Of a DNA stretch of 64,000 bases, positions 46,197-56,649 are shown one piece after another. Numbering within the stretch: the first letter of the stretch is position 1; each line of letters starts with the position of its first letter. The translations under genes were made by a program, and so were the position numbers. The stretch covers positions 62,001 through 126,000 of the forward strand of contig NZ_JABBNC010000018.1 in assembly GCF_012933445.1 (NCBI RefSeq), written 5' to 3'. The notes under the pieces were generated by a model. The model was not told the origin of the DNA. It ran no database searches and was given only the letters and a program-made list of their open reading frames with translations. Source of the stretch: Actinoplanes sp. TBRC 11911 (GTDB taxonomy: Bacteria > Actinomycetota > Actinomycetes > Mycobacteriales > Micromonosporaceae).

Positions 46197-47540
46197 TTGG
46201 CGCTGATCGAGCTGGACCTGACCACCCAGTTCGACCCGGCACCCAGCTCGCCACCGCCCGTCCACCGCTACCGGCTGCCCGGGCTGATCCTCGCCGCCGC
46301 CCTGGTGTTCCTGCTCAGCGGCGCGGCACCCGACGCGCCCCGGCTCTGGCAGACGGCCGGATCGATCCCGTTGAGCGGTAACGACTCGCTGTTCGCGCTG
46401 GCCGGCGGCGAGGTCTACACGGTCGCGTCGACGCCCGGCACGCGCACCGTGCGGGCCTTCCTGCTCGGTGCGAAACCACGCCAGGTGTGGTCCACCTCGT
46501 TCGCGGCGCGGCCGCGGCAGCCGGACGACGTCGGCTACACCCGGATCGCCGCGCAGCGGGCCGGCGACGTGGTGCTCATCAACGACGGGCCGTCGACCAC
46601 CGTGCTGGACGTCCGCACCGGACACGTGCTCTGGTCCACCGCGGTGCCGGTGGCGCCGATCGACGGGGCCGACCTGGGCGTCGTCGAGGTGCAGCAGTTC
46701 CGGGCCGGCACGATCTACGACCAGGATTCGGGTGATCCGGGCGCGCTGTACTTCGGGTCCACCGGCCAGCCGCACACCGAGCCGCCGGTGCACACCGAGA
46801 TCCACGGGGTGGACCTCCGGACCGGCGCGACCGTCTGGTCGGTGCCGGAAAGCGGCTCGGTGAACGTCCTGCCCACCTCGAACGCGGTGGACATCGTGTC
46901 GTCGCAGCGGCTGGAGCGCCGCGCCGCCGCCACCGGGCGGGTGCTCGCCACCCGTGCGCTGCCGCCGGTCGACGGCCGCCTGCCGACCGGCGGCGACATC
47001 ATCGGCGGCACCATGGTCGTCTCCTACGGCTCGTTCGGCGAGCAGGAGACCGGGTACGCCCCGGACACCCTGCGCCGGCTCTGGTCGCGATCCGTGCCGG
47101 AGATCCTGCTCGACCCGCCGAGCTGCGGAGACGTGCTGTGCGAGGGCGGCCGGTCGCGGCTCGACGTGCTCGACCCCGTCAGCGGGAAAGCCTTGTGGCG
47201 CGCCCCGGCCGACGTCGATCTGAGCCGGCGCGACGGTTACGTGGTCGAGACGGACACCCAGACCGGGGCGGTGCGGCGTCTCGCCGACCCGGCCACCGGC
47301 CGCACCCGCGTCGATCTCAGCGCCTGGGGTGCCGAGGCGGTCGGCGCGTCCGGCGCTCCGATCGTGCTGCGCGGCATCCGCAGCCCGTTCCGGAGCGTGT
47401 TCGGCGTCGTCGAGCCGCGGCGCGACGCGGTGCAGCCGCTCGGCGAGGCCAGCGGGACGCTCGGCGATTGCGCCGCGGACAGCGCGCACGTGGTGTGCCG
47501 TACCGATCAAGTGCTGCGTATCTGGGCTTATCGGGCCTGA
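46197..47540 (+). CDS. Membrane-anchored beta-propeller protein, paralogue 2
   Basis: 447 residues, same architecture: N-terminal ALIELDLTTQFD, a transmembrane helix (28-43, LPGLILAAALVFLLSG), then propeller repeats (DVRTGHVLWSTAVP, DLRTGATVWSVPES, DPVSGKALWRAPAD) and cysteines at CGDVLCEGG and the C-terminal GDCAADSAHVVC. TTG start 46197 with GGAGGGG 8 nt upstream and only 3 bp after paralogue 1, so they are cotranscribed. Ends in a conserved IWAYR, as does paralogue 1 (VWAYR). Confidence 0.82.
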   Translation: MALIELDLTTQFDPAPSSPPPVHRYRLPGLILAAALVFLLSGAAPDAPRLWQTAGSIPLSGNDSLFALAGGEVYTVASTPGTRTVRAFLLGAKPRQVWSTSFAARPRQPDDVGYTRIAAQRAGDVVLINDGPSTTVLDVRTGHVLWSTAVPVAPIDGADLGVVEVQQFRAGTIYDQDSGDPGALYFGSTGQPHTEPPVHTEIHGVDLRTGATVWSVPESGSVNVLPTSNAVDIVSSQRLERRAAATGRVLATRALPPVDGRLPTGGDIIGGTMVVSYGSFGEQETGYAPDTLRRLWSRSVPEILLDPPSCGDVLCEGGRSRLDVLDPVSGKALWRAPADVDLSRRDGYVVETDTQTGAVRRLADPATGRTRVDLSAWGAEAVGASGAPIVLRGIRSPFRSVFGVVEPRRDAVQPLGEASGTLGDCAADSAHVVCRTDQVLRIWAYRA

Positions 47541-47572
47541 CCCGCTGGCCCGTTCGGCGCACAATGAGGCCG

Positions 47573-48859
47573 GTGAGCGCCCTTATCGACCTCGGTGAAA
47601 TTCCGCGGGAACTGGCCGCCGGGCCCGTCGAGACCCGGTCGCCGTTCCCGTCGAAGGTCGTGCTCGGCGCTCTCTCGCTGGTGCTGCTCACGCTGCTCAC
47701 CGGGGCCATGCATCGCGCGCCCCAGCGACCGCCGACGATCGTCGCGGCCCGGCTGGGCGACCTCACCTTCATCACCGAGGGCCAGCTCGCGGTCGTGTCG
47801 GCCGGGCGTCCGGTGCTCGGCTCCGACGTCGCGAACCGGGTCGTGACCACGTACGCGCTGCCGGCCGGCCGGATGACCAGCCGCACCTCGGTCGCGGTGT
47901 CCGGCGGGGTCACCTGGGTGTGGCGGGGCGCCGGCGTGATCCTGGTGTCGTACCAGGTCGACAGCACCGGCACCTGGGCCGTGGTGGCGGCCGCCGAGGG
48001 CACCGAGCGGACGCTGTGGCGGCGGGAGGCCCGCTGGATCGGCGCCTCGGCCGCGGACGGGCTGGTGGTGCTCAGCGCCGACGACGCCGAGCTCGGGCTG
48101 GACCTGAGCACCGGCCGGGTCCGCTGGTCGGTGCCGCACCCGCCGGACGGCTACACGACTGCGGTCGGGGACGGCACCGGGTGGCCCTCGTGGCTGGTCA
48201 CGCTCACCGACTCCGGCGGGCTGGAGACCCGCGACCCGCATACCGGGAAGGTGGTCGCCGCGCTCGCGCTGTCGTCGCTGCCCGGCCGCCAGAACGGGCT
48301 GATGTGGGCGATCGACGGCCTGATCGTGGTGCAGGACGGCGACCGTGGCTTCGACGCGTACCACGTGCCCGGCCTGGACAAGGCCTGGACCACCACCGCC
48401 GACCTCTCGCAGAGCTGGACCGACGGTGACTGCGGGCGGCTGATGTGCGCCTTCCGCATGCAGCGCGGCCTCAGCGTGGTCGACTCGGCGACCGGCCGGT
48501 TCATGTGGTCGGCCGAGCGATGGGCGTACGCCGAGGCGGCCGGCGGATACCTGCTCGCCGCCGAGCCGGACCGGGACATCGACGATCCGGCGGTCTGGGT
48601 GCTCGATCCGGACACCGGGCGCGTGCTGGGCGACTTCGGCCGGTGGGAGGCGCGGGGACGAGCTTCGGACGGGACCGTGTACGGGACACTGGACGTGCCC
48701 GATACGCACCGAATGTTCTACGGGGTGCTCGATCCGGCCACCCGGCACGTCCGCATCCTCGGCAGCGGCACGTCGGTGTCGGGCAGCTGCGAGATCGGCC
48801 CGGACGTGCTGCTCTGCCGCCTGCTCGACGCGTCCATCGCCCTCTGGCCGCTTCGGTAG
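47573..48859 (+). CDS. Membrane-anchored beta-propeller protein, paralogue 3
   Basis: 428 residues: N-terminal SALIDLGEIPRE, a transmembrane helix (28-45, KVVLGALSLVLLTLLTG), then propeller repeats (DLSTGRVRWSVPHP, DPHTGKVVAALALS, DSATGRFMWSAERW, DPDTGRVLGDFGRW). It keeps the paired cysteines DCGRLMC and the C-terminal GSCEIGPDVLLC and ends in ALWPLR. GTG 47573 matches the start of paralogues 1 and 2; ATG 47564 is in frame. The 32-bp gap suggests one operon of three. Confidence 0.8.
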   Translation: MSALIDLGEIPRELAAGPVETRSPFPSKVVLGALSLVLLTLLTGAMHRAPQRPPTIVAARLGDLTFITEGQLAVVSAGRPVLGSDVANRVVTTYALPAGRMTSRTSVAVSGGVTWVWRGAGVILVSYQVDSTGTWAVVAAAEGTERTLWRREARWIGASAADGLVVLSADDAELGLDLSTGRVRWSVPHPPDGYTTAVGDGTGWPSWLVTLTDSGGLETRDPHTGKVVAALALSSLPGRQNGLMWAIDGLIVVQDGDRGFDAYHVPGLDKAWTTTADLSQSWTDGDCGRLMCAFRMQRGLSVVDSATGRFMWSAERWAYAEAAGGYLLAAEPDRDIDDPAVWVLDPDTGRVLGDFGRWEARGRASDGTVYGTLDVPDTHRMFYGVLDPATRHVRILGSGTSVSGSCEIGPDVLLCRLLDASIALWPLR

Positions 48860-48926
48860 CCTTCACTTACGGCCTCTTCACACCCGGTCGGCGAGGCTGG
48901 ACGCGGCGGTTCTCTGGAGGTCTGCG

Positions 48927-49597
48927 GTGCGTGTGCTGGTGGTGGAAGACGAGCGGAACCTCTGCGACGCGATCGCGCGCGGGCTCCGGCGTAAAGGCAT
49001 GGCGGTCGACGTGGCGTACGACGGCCTCAAGGGCCACGAGATGGCGTACGTGACGCGGTACGACGTGGTCGTCCTCGACCGTGACCTGCCCGGCATGCAC
49101 GGCGACGAGATCTGCGCGGCACTGGTCGAGTCCGGCGCGCTGACCCGGGTGCTGATGCTGACCGCGAGCGGGTCGATCGCCGACAAGGTCGAGGGGCTTG
49201 AGCTGGGCGCCGACGACTATCTGGCCAAGCCGTTCGCCTTCGAGGAACTCGTCGCCCGGGTGCAGGCGCTCGGCCGGCGCGCGACCCCGGCGGCCCCACC
49301 CGTGCTCAGCGTCGGCAATCTGGTGCTCGATCAGACCCGCCGGGTGGTCACCCGCGGCGGCCAGCCGATCGAGCTCACCAACAAGGAGTTCGGCGTGCTG
49401 GAGGAGCTGCTGAAGGCGCGGGGCGGGGTGGTGTCCAGTGAGGAACTGCTGGAACGGGTCTGGGACGCGAACACCGACCCGTTCACGACCACGGTCCGGG
49501 TCACGGTGATGACGCTCCGCAAGAAAGTCGGTGACCCGCCGCTGATCGAAACCGTGGTCGGGGCGGGCTATCGCGTGCCGGAACCGGTCGGGCTCTC

Positions 49598-49601
<4 letters not shown>
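48927..49601 (+). CDS. OmpR/PhoB-type response regulator
   Basis: 224 residues: receiver domain with phosphoacceptor Asp51 (VVVLDRDLPGMHG) and LAKPFAFEELVARV, then a winged helix (LTNKEFGVLEELLKA, RVWDANTDPFTTTVRVTVMT). GTG 48927 with GGAGG upstream. CTTCAC occurs twice in the leader (48861 and 48876), 15 bp apart, a possible but weak binding-site repeat. Overlaps the kinase gene by 4 bp. Confidence 0.94.
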
Positions 49602-50815
<1,214 letters not shown>

Positions 50816-50880
50816 CCGGCGCGGCGAGTTCAGCGCGGCCGGTCGGGCCGGGCTGCCGTCCGGCCCGGCGGCCGGGTCGT

Positions 50881-50988
50881 GGTCGGATGGGGCCGGTGAG
50901 GCGGCCATGTCGCGGTCGGATGGGGCCGTTCAGGCGGCCATGTCGCGGTCGGATAGCTCCGGTCAGGCGGCGAGGTCGCGGTCGGTCG
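50881..50988. repeat. 33-bp tandem repeats at the 3' end of the DUF2637 gene
   Basis: Units GGTCGGATGGGGCCGGTGAG + 13 bases at 50881-50913, 50914-50946 and, diverged, 50947-50979, plus a partial copy. On the minus strand each encodes SDRDMAA-like residues. The gene's stop lies in the third unit, so the other units are untranslated copies of its tail. Confidence 0.88.
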
Positions 50989-52060
50989 GCATTGTTCCGT
51001 CCGCCATCGCGGCGGCCTCCTTGCGGACCTTGCGCCACGTTGTCGGGCTCATGCCCAGTTCGCCGGCCAGTTGGGTCTCGGTGATGCCGGGGTGGTCGGC
51101 CTTGATCTGAGCGGCCATCGCCAGGGTTTCGGCCGGGTCGCGGCGCTTCCGGTCACCGGTGCCCTGCCGAGCAGGCGGGGCCGGTTGGCGTGAGGCGGAG
51201 GCGGGTGCGGTCACGGTCGGGCCGGCCGGACGCTGGGCCGGGACTGCCCGTTGCCGTTGCGGCCGGGGGGTGGGCTGCGCGAAGGAGCCGTCCGATCCGG
51301 TTCGCGGTAGCACCGCAGAGGCCTCGGCGAAGACGGCGGGCGGCAGGTTACTGCGCCGTGACGGCGTGCCAGGAGCCGGCACCAGACCGGGAATCGCGGA
51401 AGCGTCGCGACCGATGATCCCCGATGCGGATTTTTCCGATATTTCGTATTCGTCTGGGGCGGTGGTCAAGTCTGCGGCGACAACCCGACGGTCTTGCGCG
51501 AAGCTCGAAGCGTCGGCGGCGTTGCGGTCTCGCGCTGTTCCGGCGGCGACGGCGTGGCGGTCGCGCGCGGTGCCCGAACCGTCGGTGGCCGCGGTGACGG
51601 ACTCGCGCGCCTGCGCGGCGACATCGGCAGCGGACCGCTCGCTGTCCGCGGCCGTGCGGGTGCGTTCCAGTTCCGCGATGCGGCCGGTCAGTTCGACCAG
51701 GCAGATGCTGGCCACGATGATCAGGCCGTCGACCGAGAGCGGGAGCAGGTAGGGGGAGGCGCCCGTCTCGCCGTAGCGGGCCGCCACCCCGGCCATGTGC
51801 CAATAGGACACCCACGCGGCGATCCCGGCGATGATGGCGGTGGCCAGCACGCGGGCGGCGGCCAGCAGGCGGCGGTGCACGGGGACCCGGGAGATCAGCT
51901 CGACCGTGAGGAGCAGGGCCAGCGGTGGCCACGCCGCGATCGCCTGGCTGATCGGATTGTCCAAGGCGTGCAGCACGTTGGCGACCACCGACGCGGCGAC
52001 GCCCAGCAGCAGCGTGGCTCGCACCGCCCAGCGGACGCGACGCAGATGCTCGAGGACCAC
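50963..52060 (-). CDS. DUF2637 membrane protein with C-terminal HTH-like domain
   Basis: 365 residues. The N-terminal third has four transmembrane helices (TLLLGVAASVVANVLHALDN, AWPPLALLLTVELISRVPVH, ARVLATAIIAGIAAWVSYWH, LLPLSVDGLIIVASICLVEL), the DUF2637/SpdB2 pattern of actinomycete conjugative elements. A long low-complexity linker (RD- and A-rich) follows. The end (DPAETLAMAAQIKADHPGIT, QLAGELGMSPTTWRKVRKEA) looks like a helix-turn-helix. No other transfer gene is nearby. GTG 52060 with GAGGAG upstream. Confidence 0.85.
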   Translation of the reverse strand: MVLEHLRRVRWAVRATLLLGVAASVVANVLHALDNPISQAIAAWPPLALLLTVELISRVPVHRRLLAAARVLATAIIAGIAAWVSYWHMAGVAARYGETGASPYLLPLSVDGLIIVASICLVELTGRIAELERTRTAADSERSAADVAAQARESVTAATDGSGTARDRHAVAAGTARDRNAADASSFAQDRRVVAADLTTAPDEYEISEKSASGIIGRDASAIPGLVPAPGTPSRRSNLPPAVFAEASAVLPRTGSDGSFAQPTPRPQRQRAVPAQRPAGPTVTAPASASRQPAPPARQGTGDRKRRDPAETLAMAAQIKADHPGITETQLAGELGMSPTTWRKVRKEAAAMADGTMPTDRDLAA

Positions 52061-52158
52061 CGGAATCTCCTCAGCTGATCATTACCTTGCGTGACGGCTC
52101 CCCGGCCCGGCTTCCGGGCCGGCGACCGCACCATCCTGACCGCTGAAGATGACGCAAT

Positions 52159-52199
52159 CGCTCCCGGCCCGGAACCGTGACCGGTCCGTGCCGGGAGCG
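52159..52199 (-). terminator. Long hairpin after the proline-rich membrane protein gene
   Basis: CGCTCCCGGC (52159-52168) pairs perfectly with GCCGGGAGCG (52190-52199); inner CCGG blocks can extend the stem. It lies 46 bp past the stop codon at 52245. No T-run. Confidence 0.6.
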
Positions 52200-52244
52200 A
52201 TGCGAGAGTGTGATCGTGTCTGCGGCGTGTCGGCTTGCTTCGGG

Positions 52245-53240
52245 CTAGGCCTTCTTCTCGATCTCGGCGCGGACCTTGGGGAACTCGCTCTTGATCGACG
52301 ATGTGGACTTGAAGTACCAGACGACCAGGCCCAGGCTGCCGTCGTCGGCCCAGACGCAGATGGCCAGTTTCTGGCCGGCGCTGGTGCTGTTGCCGCACTT
52401 TGCGTAACCGCCCAGCGACCCCGTCGAGACGCTGGTGATTCCGGTCACCTTTGTGGAGCTGCCGCCGCTGGCGAGCAACGCGTCCACGGTGGTCTCCGGG
52501 AGCACGACGTCGGCCTCGGCGGCCGCCATCACCACGACGTTGCGGGTGCCGATCCGGCCGTACATGCCGCTGACCGAGTTGGACGCCGACGGGTAGCTCG
52601 ACATCATCGTCTTCAGCAGGTCGACGTAGCTCTGCAGCTCCTTGCTGCTCACCTTGGGCCGGCCGCCCAGCGTCTTCGGCGCGACGACCTTGACGGTCGA
52701 GGCCGCAGGCGTGCTCGGCTGGGCCGACGGCTCCTGCGTCGGGTCCTCGGTGGTGGGTGAGGAGGCCGGCTCGGGGGTGGCGTCGGCGGAGGTGAGCTTG
52801 TCGTCCTGGTTCCGCAGAACGAGGACCACTGCCGTGCTGCCACCCAGGCACAGGACCAGGAAAATCGCGATCGAGGTGAGCACGATCGGCAGCGTCCGGC
52901 TCTTCGCCTTCGGCGGCTGGACGGGCGGCTGCGGGAATCCGGGGTAGGGCGCGTAGGGCGAGGGCGGATACGGCATCGGCTGCCCACCGGCGGGCGGGTA
53001 ACCGGGCTGCCCGGCGGACGGGTAACCGGGCTGCCCCGGCGGTGCATAGCCAGGTTGGACAGCGCCCGGATACCCCGGCTGGGGCGGCACCGACGTCGGG
53101 ACGTCCGGGTTGGGCTCGCCGGAATACGGCGACGAGTACGGCGTGGCCGGATACTGCGTCGGATCTGGCTGTGGGTGGCCGGGATAAGGCTCGCCGGGCT
53201 GGGGTTCCCCCGAGGTCGGCGGCTGAGGGGGCTGAGACAT
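52245..53240 (-). CDS. Proline-rich single-pass membrane protein
   Basis: 331 residues. A ~115-residue cytoplasmic N-terminus made of Pro/Gly/Tyr/Gln repeats (PGQPGYPSAGQPGYPPAG), one transmembrane helix (IVLTSIAIFLVLCLGGSTAV), a Pro/Thr/Ser linker and a folded extracytoplasmic domain (SSKELQSYVDLLKTMMSSYP, TRNVVVMAAAEADVVLPE, GYAKCGNSTSAGQKLAICVW) with two Cys. The family is not recognised; the layout is typical of actinobacterial envelope proteins. ATG 53240. Confidence 0.8.
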   Translation of the reverse strand: MSQPPQPPTSGEPQPGEPYPGHPQPDPTQYPATPYSSPYSGEPNPDVPTSVPPQPGYPGAVQPGYAPPGQPGYPSAGQPGYPPAGGQPMPYPPSPYAPYPGFPQPPVQPPKAKSRTLPIVLTSIAIFLVLCLGGSTAVVLVLRNQDDKLTSADATPEPASSPTTEDPTQEPSAQPSTPAASTVKVVAPKTLGGRPKVSSKELQSYVDLLKTMMSSYPSASNSVSGMYGRIGTRNVVVMAAAEADVVLPETTVDALLASGGSSTKVTGITSVSTGSLGGYAKCGNSTSAGQKLAICVWADDGSLGLVVWYFKSTSSIKSEFPKVRAEIEKKA

Positions 53241-53329
53241 CCAGGCTCCATCGATCGGGTACCCGGTGAGGCTACCTGGCCTGCGCCTTTCCCGCTGTCC
53301 GGTTTAATTCCCGGCGCGTGACGGCACGA

Positions 53330-53369
53330 CGCGGCTGCCCGACGCCAGAATCGACCCGGGGCAGCCGCG
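53330..53369 (-). terminator. fadB terminator hairpin
   Basis: CGCGGCTGCCC (53330-53340) pairs perfectly with GGGCAGCCGCG (53359-53369), 8 bp beyond the fadB stop codon. No T-run. Confidence 0.62.
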
Positions 53370-53376
53370 TCAACGA

Positions 53377-55431
53377 TCAGGCCGGTGCGTTCGCCAATCC
53401 CGCCGGCAGGAACCGCTTCCCGGTCACCCGCTCCGAGATCCCGCTACGGTCCAAATAGGGCGTAATCCCGCCCAAATGGAACGGCCACCCCGCCCCCAAA
53501 ATCAGGCACAGATCAATGTCCTGCGCCTCCGCCACCACGCCCTCATCGAGCATGATGCGGATTTCCTCGGCGACGGCTTCGAGGGCCCTCCGGCGTACGT
53601 CATCGGCGGCAAGCGGAGCGGGACCGCCCGCGACCAGCTTGACCACGTCGGGGTTGAGCTCGTCGTCCACCATGATCGGCTGACCCGAGTCGACGATCGC
53701 CTGGAGGCTGGTCGCCACCAGGAAGCGCGACGGGAACGCCCGGTGCAGCGTCTCGCCCACGTGCAGACCGATCGCCGGGCCGACGAGCTGGGTCAGCGCC
53801 ATCGGACGCATCGGCAGGCCCAGGTCGTCGAGCGCGCTGTCCGCCGTCGCCATGTCGGTGCCCGCGTCGATCGCCCGGAAGATCTCCGTCGAGAAGCGGG
53901 TCAGCAGGCGGTTCACCACGAACGCGGGCGCGTCCTTGACCAGCACCGCCGACTTGCGCAGCTCTTTCGCCACGGCGAACGCGGTGGCCAGGGCCACGTC
54001 GTCGGTCTGCGAACCGCGCACCACCTCCAGCAGCGGCAGCACCGCGACCGGGTTGAAGAAGTGGAAGCCCACGACCCGCGACGGGTGCTCCAGGTCGGCG
54101 GCCATCGCGGTCACCGACAGCGAGCTGGTGTTGGTTGCCAGGATCGCCGAGGGCTCGACGATCTTTTCCAGCTCGGACCAGACCTGCTTCTTGACCTCCA
54201 GATCCTCGAATACCGCCTCGATGACAAAGTCCGCGTTGGAAAAAACGGATTTATCGACCGAGCCGCTGATCAGGCCACGTAACTTGGCGGCGTTTCCGGC
54301 ATCGAGCCGGCCCTTGGACACGAGCTTGTCGATCTCGCCCCGGACGTACGCCACGCCCTTGTCCACACGGGACTGGTCCAGGTCGGTGAGCACGACGGGG
54401 ACCTGCAAACGGCGTACGAAAAGAAGTGCCAGCTGGGATGCCATCAAGCCGGCGCCGACCACGCCCACCTTGGTCACCGGACGGGCCAGGGCCTTGTCGG
54501 GTACGCCGACCGGGCGCTTGGCCCGCCGCTGCACCAGGTCGAACGCGTACAGGCTGGCCCGCGACTCGTCGCCCATCAGCAGATCGGCCAGGCCCTGCGT
54601 CTCGGCGGCCGTGCCGTCGGCGAACGAGGCGTCCTTGGCCAGCGCGAGCAACTCCAAAGCCTTGTTCGCGGACGGGACCGCGCCGTGCAACCTCTCATCG
54701 AGCTGCTGCTTGGCGAAGAAGAGCACACCGTCCCACATCTCGCGGTCAACCTCAGCCCGCGAAATACCGATATTTCCGGACACCACGCCCGCCGCCCACT
54801 CCAGCGACCGCTCCAGGAAGTCGGCCGGCTCGAACAGCGCATCCGCGATCCCCAGCTCGAACGCCTGCTTCGGCCGCAACGTCTTCTGGGTCAGCGGGTT
54901 CTGCAGGATCACCTGCGCGGCACCGGGGATCCCGATCAGGTTCGGCAGCAGTTGCGTGCCACCCCAGCCGGGGACCAGGCCGATCGCCACCTCGGGCAGT
55001 CCGAGGGCGGCCGCTCCGCCGGACAGCGTACGGAAATGGCAGTGCAGAGCCACCTCGAGCCCGCCGCCGAGAGCAGCACCGTTGATGAACGCGAACGTCG
55101 GAATCGTGCTGTCGCGCAACCGGGCGAACACCCGATGGCCCAGCTCGCCCAGCTCGACCGCCTGCTCGCGGGTCGTCAGGTACGGGATGCCGGTGATGTC
55201 GGCGCCCACGCAAAAGATGAACGGCTTGCCGGTGATCGCGATGAACGCCGGCTCCTGCGCCGTCGCCTCGGTGATCGCCGCGTCCAGCTCCCGTAAGCCC
55301 GCCGGACCGAAACTGGTCGGCTTGGTGTGGTCGAAGCCGTTGTCCAGGGTGATCAGCGCGCCCTTCGTCCCGCCGATGTGGACCGACCGGACCAGCGCGT
55401 GCGTCACGACCTCTTTCGGATGCCCGATCAC
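53377..55431 (-). CDS. fadB: Multifunctional enoyl-CoA hydratase / 3-hydroxyacyl-CoA dehydrogenase
   Basis: 684 residues. Crotonase domain about 1-190 with the oxyanion pattern INGAALGGGLEVALHCH and the second-acid region LPEVAIGLVPGWGG; then an NAD-binding dehydrogenase from about 320 (VGVVGAGLMASQLALLFVRR), with SSLSVTAMAADLEHPSRVVG and FHFFNPVAVLPLLEVV carrying the catalytic His, and a C-terminal dehydrogenase repeat. The glycine motif is GAGLMAS instead of GAGxMGx. It performs two beta-oxidation steps. GTG 55431 overlaps the fadA stop. Confidence 0.94.
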   Translation of the reverse strand: MIGHPKEVVTHALVRSVHIGGTKGALITLDNGFDHTKPTSFGPAGLRELDAAITEATAQEPAFIAITGKPFIFCVGADITGIPYLTTREQAVELGELGHRVFARLRDSTIPTFAFINGAALGGGLEVALHCHFRTLSGGAAALGLPEVAIGLVPGWGGTQLLPNLIGIPGAAQVILQNPLTQKTLRPKQAFELGIADALFEPADFLERSLEWAAGVVSGNIGISRAEVDREMWDGVLFFAKQQLDERLHGAVPSANKALELLALAKDASFADGTAAETQGLADLLMGDESRASLYAFDLVQRRAKRPVGVPDKALARPVTKVGVVGAGLMASQLALLFVRRLQVPVVLTDLDQSRVDKGVAYVRGEIDKLVSKGRLDAGNAAKLRGLISGSVDKSVFSNADFVIEAVFEDLEVKKQVWSELEKIVEPSAILATNTSSLSVTAMAADLEHPSRVVGFHFFNPVAVLPLLEVVRGSQTDDVALATAFAVAKELRKSAVLVKDAPAFVVNRLLTRFSTEIFRAIDAGTDMATADSALDDLGLPMRPMALTQLVGPAIGLHVGETLHRAFPSRFLVATSLQAIVDSGQPIMVDDELNPDVVKLVAGGPAPLAADDVRRRALEAVAEEIRIMLDEGVVAEAQDIDLCLILGAGWPFHLGGITPYLDRSGISERVTGKRFLPAGLANAPA

Positions 55432-56621
55432 TTGGCGCCGCCTTCCCAGTTAGCGTTTTCCCAGATCACCGTGCCGCCCATGCCGATGCCGATGCACATC
55501 GCGGTGAGGCCGTAGCGCACCTCCGGATGCTCGGCGAAGTGCCGCGCGAGCTGGGTCATCAGCCGGATGCCCGACGAGGCGAGCGGGTGCCCGATGGCGA
55601 TCGCGCCGCCCCACGGGTTGACCCGGGGATCGTCGTCGGCGATGCCGTAGTGGTCGAGGAACGCGAGCACCTGCACCGCGAACGCCTCGTTCAGCTCGAA
55701 CAGGCCGATGTCCTCGATGGACAGCCCGGCCTTCGCCAGCGCCTTCTCGGTCGACGGGATCGGCCCGTAGCCCATCACCTCCGGCTCGACGCCGACGAAC
55801 CCGTAGCTGACCATCCGCATCGCGACCGGCAAGCCAAGCGCACGCGCGGTTTCCTCGTCGGCGAGCAGGGCCGCGGTCGCACCGTCGTTCAGCCCGGCGC
55901 TGTTACCCGCGGTGACCCGGCCGTGCGGACGGAACGGCGTCTTCAGCGTCGCGAGCTTCTCCATCGACGTCTCGCGCGGCGCCTCGTCCGCGGTCGCCAG
56001 CCCCCAGCCCTGCTCGGCGCTGCGGATCGCCACCGGCACCATGTCCGGCTGCAGCCTGCCGTTCGCGTACGCCTTGGCGGTCTTGAGCTGCGAGTTCAGC
56101 CCGTAGCGGTCGGCCCGCTCCTTGGTCACCTCGGGCAGCCGGTCGTGCAGATTCTCCGCCGTCGAGCCCATCACCAGCGCGGACGGGTCGACCAGCTTCT
56201 CCGCCAGGATGCGCGGGTTGGGGTCGACGCCCTCGCCCATCGGGTGGCGGCCCATGTGCTCGACCCCGCCCGCGATCGCGACGTCGTAGGCACCCATCGC
56301 GATCCCGCCGGCCAGCGTCGTCACGGCGGTCATTGCTCCCGCACACATTCTGTCGATCGCGTAGCCGGGCACGGTCTTCGGCAGCCCCGAGAGCAGCGCG
56401 GCGGTCCGCCCGATGGTCAGCCCCTGGTCGCCGATCTGGGTGGTGGCCGCGACCGCGACCTCCTCCACCCGCTCCGGCGGGAGCTGCGGATTGCGGCGCA
56501 TCAATTCCCGGATACACCGGATGACCAGGTCGTCGGCGCGGGTCTCGGCATACATGCCGCCCGCCTTCCCGAACGGGGTGCGGACGCCGTCGACGAAGAC
56601 GACCTCGCGTACGTGGGGCAC
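55428..56621 (-). CDS. fadA: Acetyl-CoA C-acyltransferase (thiolase)
   Basis: 397 residues. Catalytic Cys93 (IDRMCAGAMTAV), His in AIGHPLASSG, and the second Cys in AMCIGIGMGG. It makes the last cleavage of beta-oxidation and forms a complex with FadB, encoded by the overlapping next gene. GTG 56621 with GGGAGG 7 nt upstream; an in-frame ATG at 56639 lies before that site. The promoter and operator can be read directly upstream. Confidence 0.95.
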   Translation of the reverse strand: MPHVREVVFVDGVRTPFGKAGGMYAETRADDLVIRCIRELMRRNPQLPPERVEEVAVAATTQIGDQGLTIGRTAALLSGLPKTVPGYAIDRMCAGAMTAVTTLAGGIAMGAYDVAIAGGVEHMGRHPMGEGVDPNPRILAEKLVDPSALVMGSTAENLHDRLPEVTKERADRYGLNSQLKTAKAYANGRLQPDMVPVAIRSAEQGWGLATADEAPRETSMEKLATLKTPFRPHGRVTAGNSAGLNDGATAALLADEETARALGLPVAMRMVSYGFVGVEPEVMGYGPIPSTEKALAKAGLSIEDIGLFELNEAFAVQVLAFLDHYGIADDDPRVNPWGGAIAIGHPLASSGIRLMTQLARHFAEHPEVRYGLTAMCIGIGMGGTVIWENANWEGGAK

Positions 56622-56649
56622 AGCAAGCCTCCCTAGCACTTTTCCAGGG

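Noticed and set aside
48861..48881. Direct-repeat operator (CTTCAC twice) for the response regulator
   Set aside because: The 15-bp spacing does not match the 10-11-bp periodicity of OmpR-family sites, and the repeat is short.
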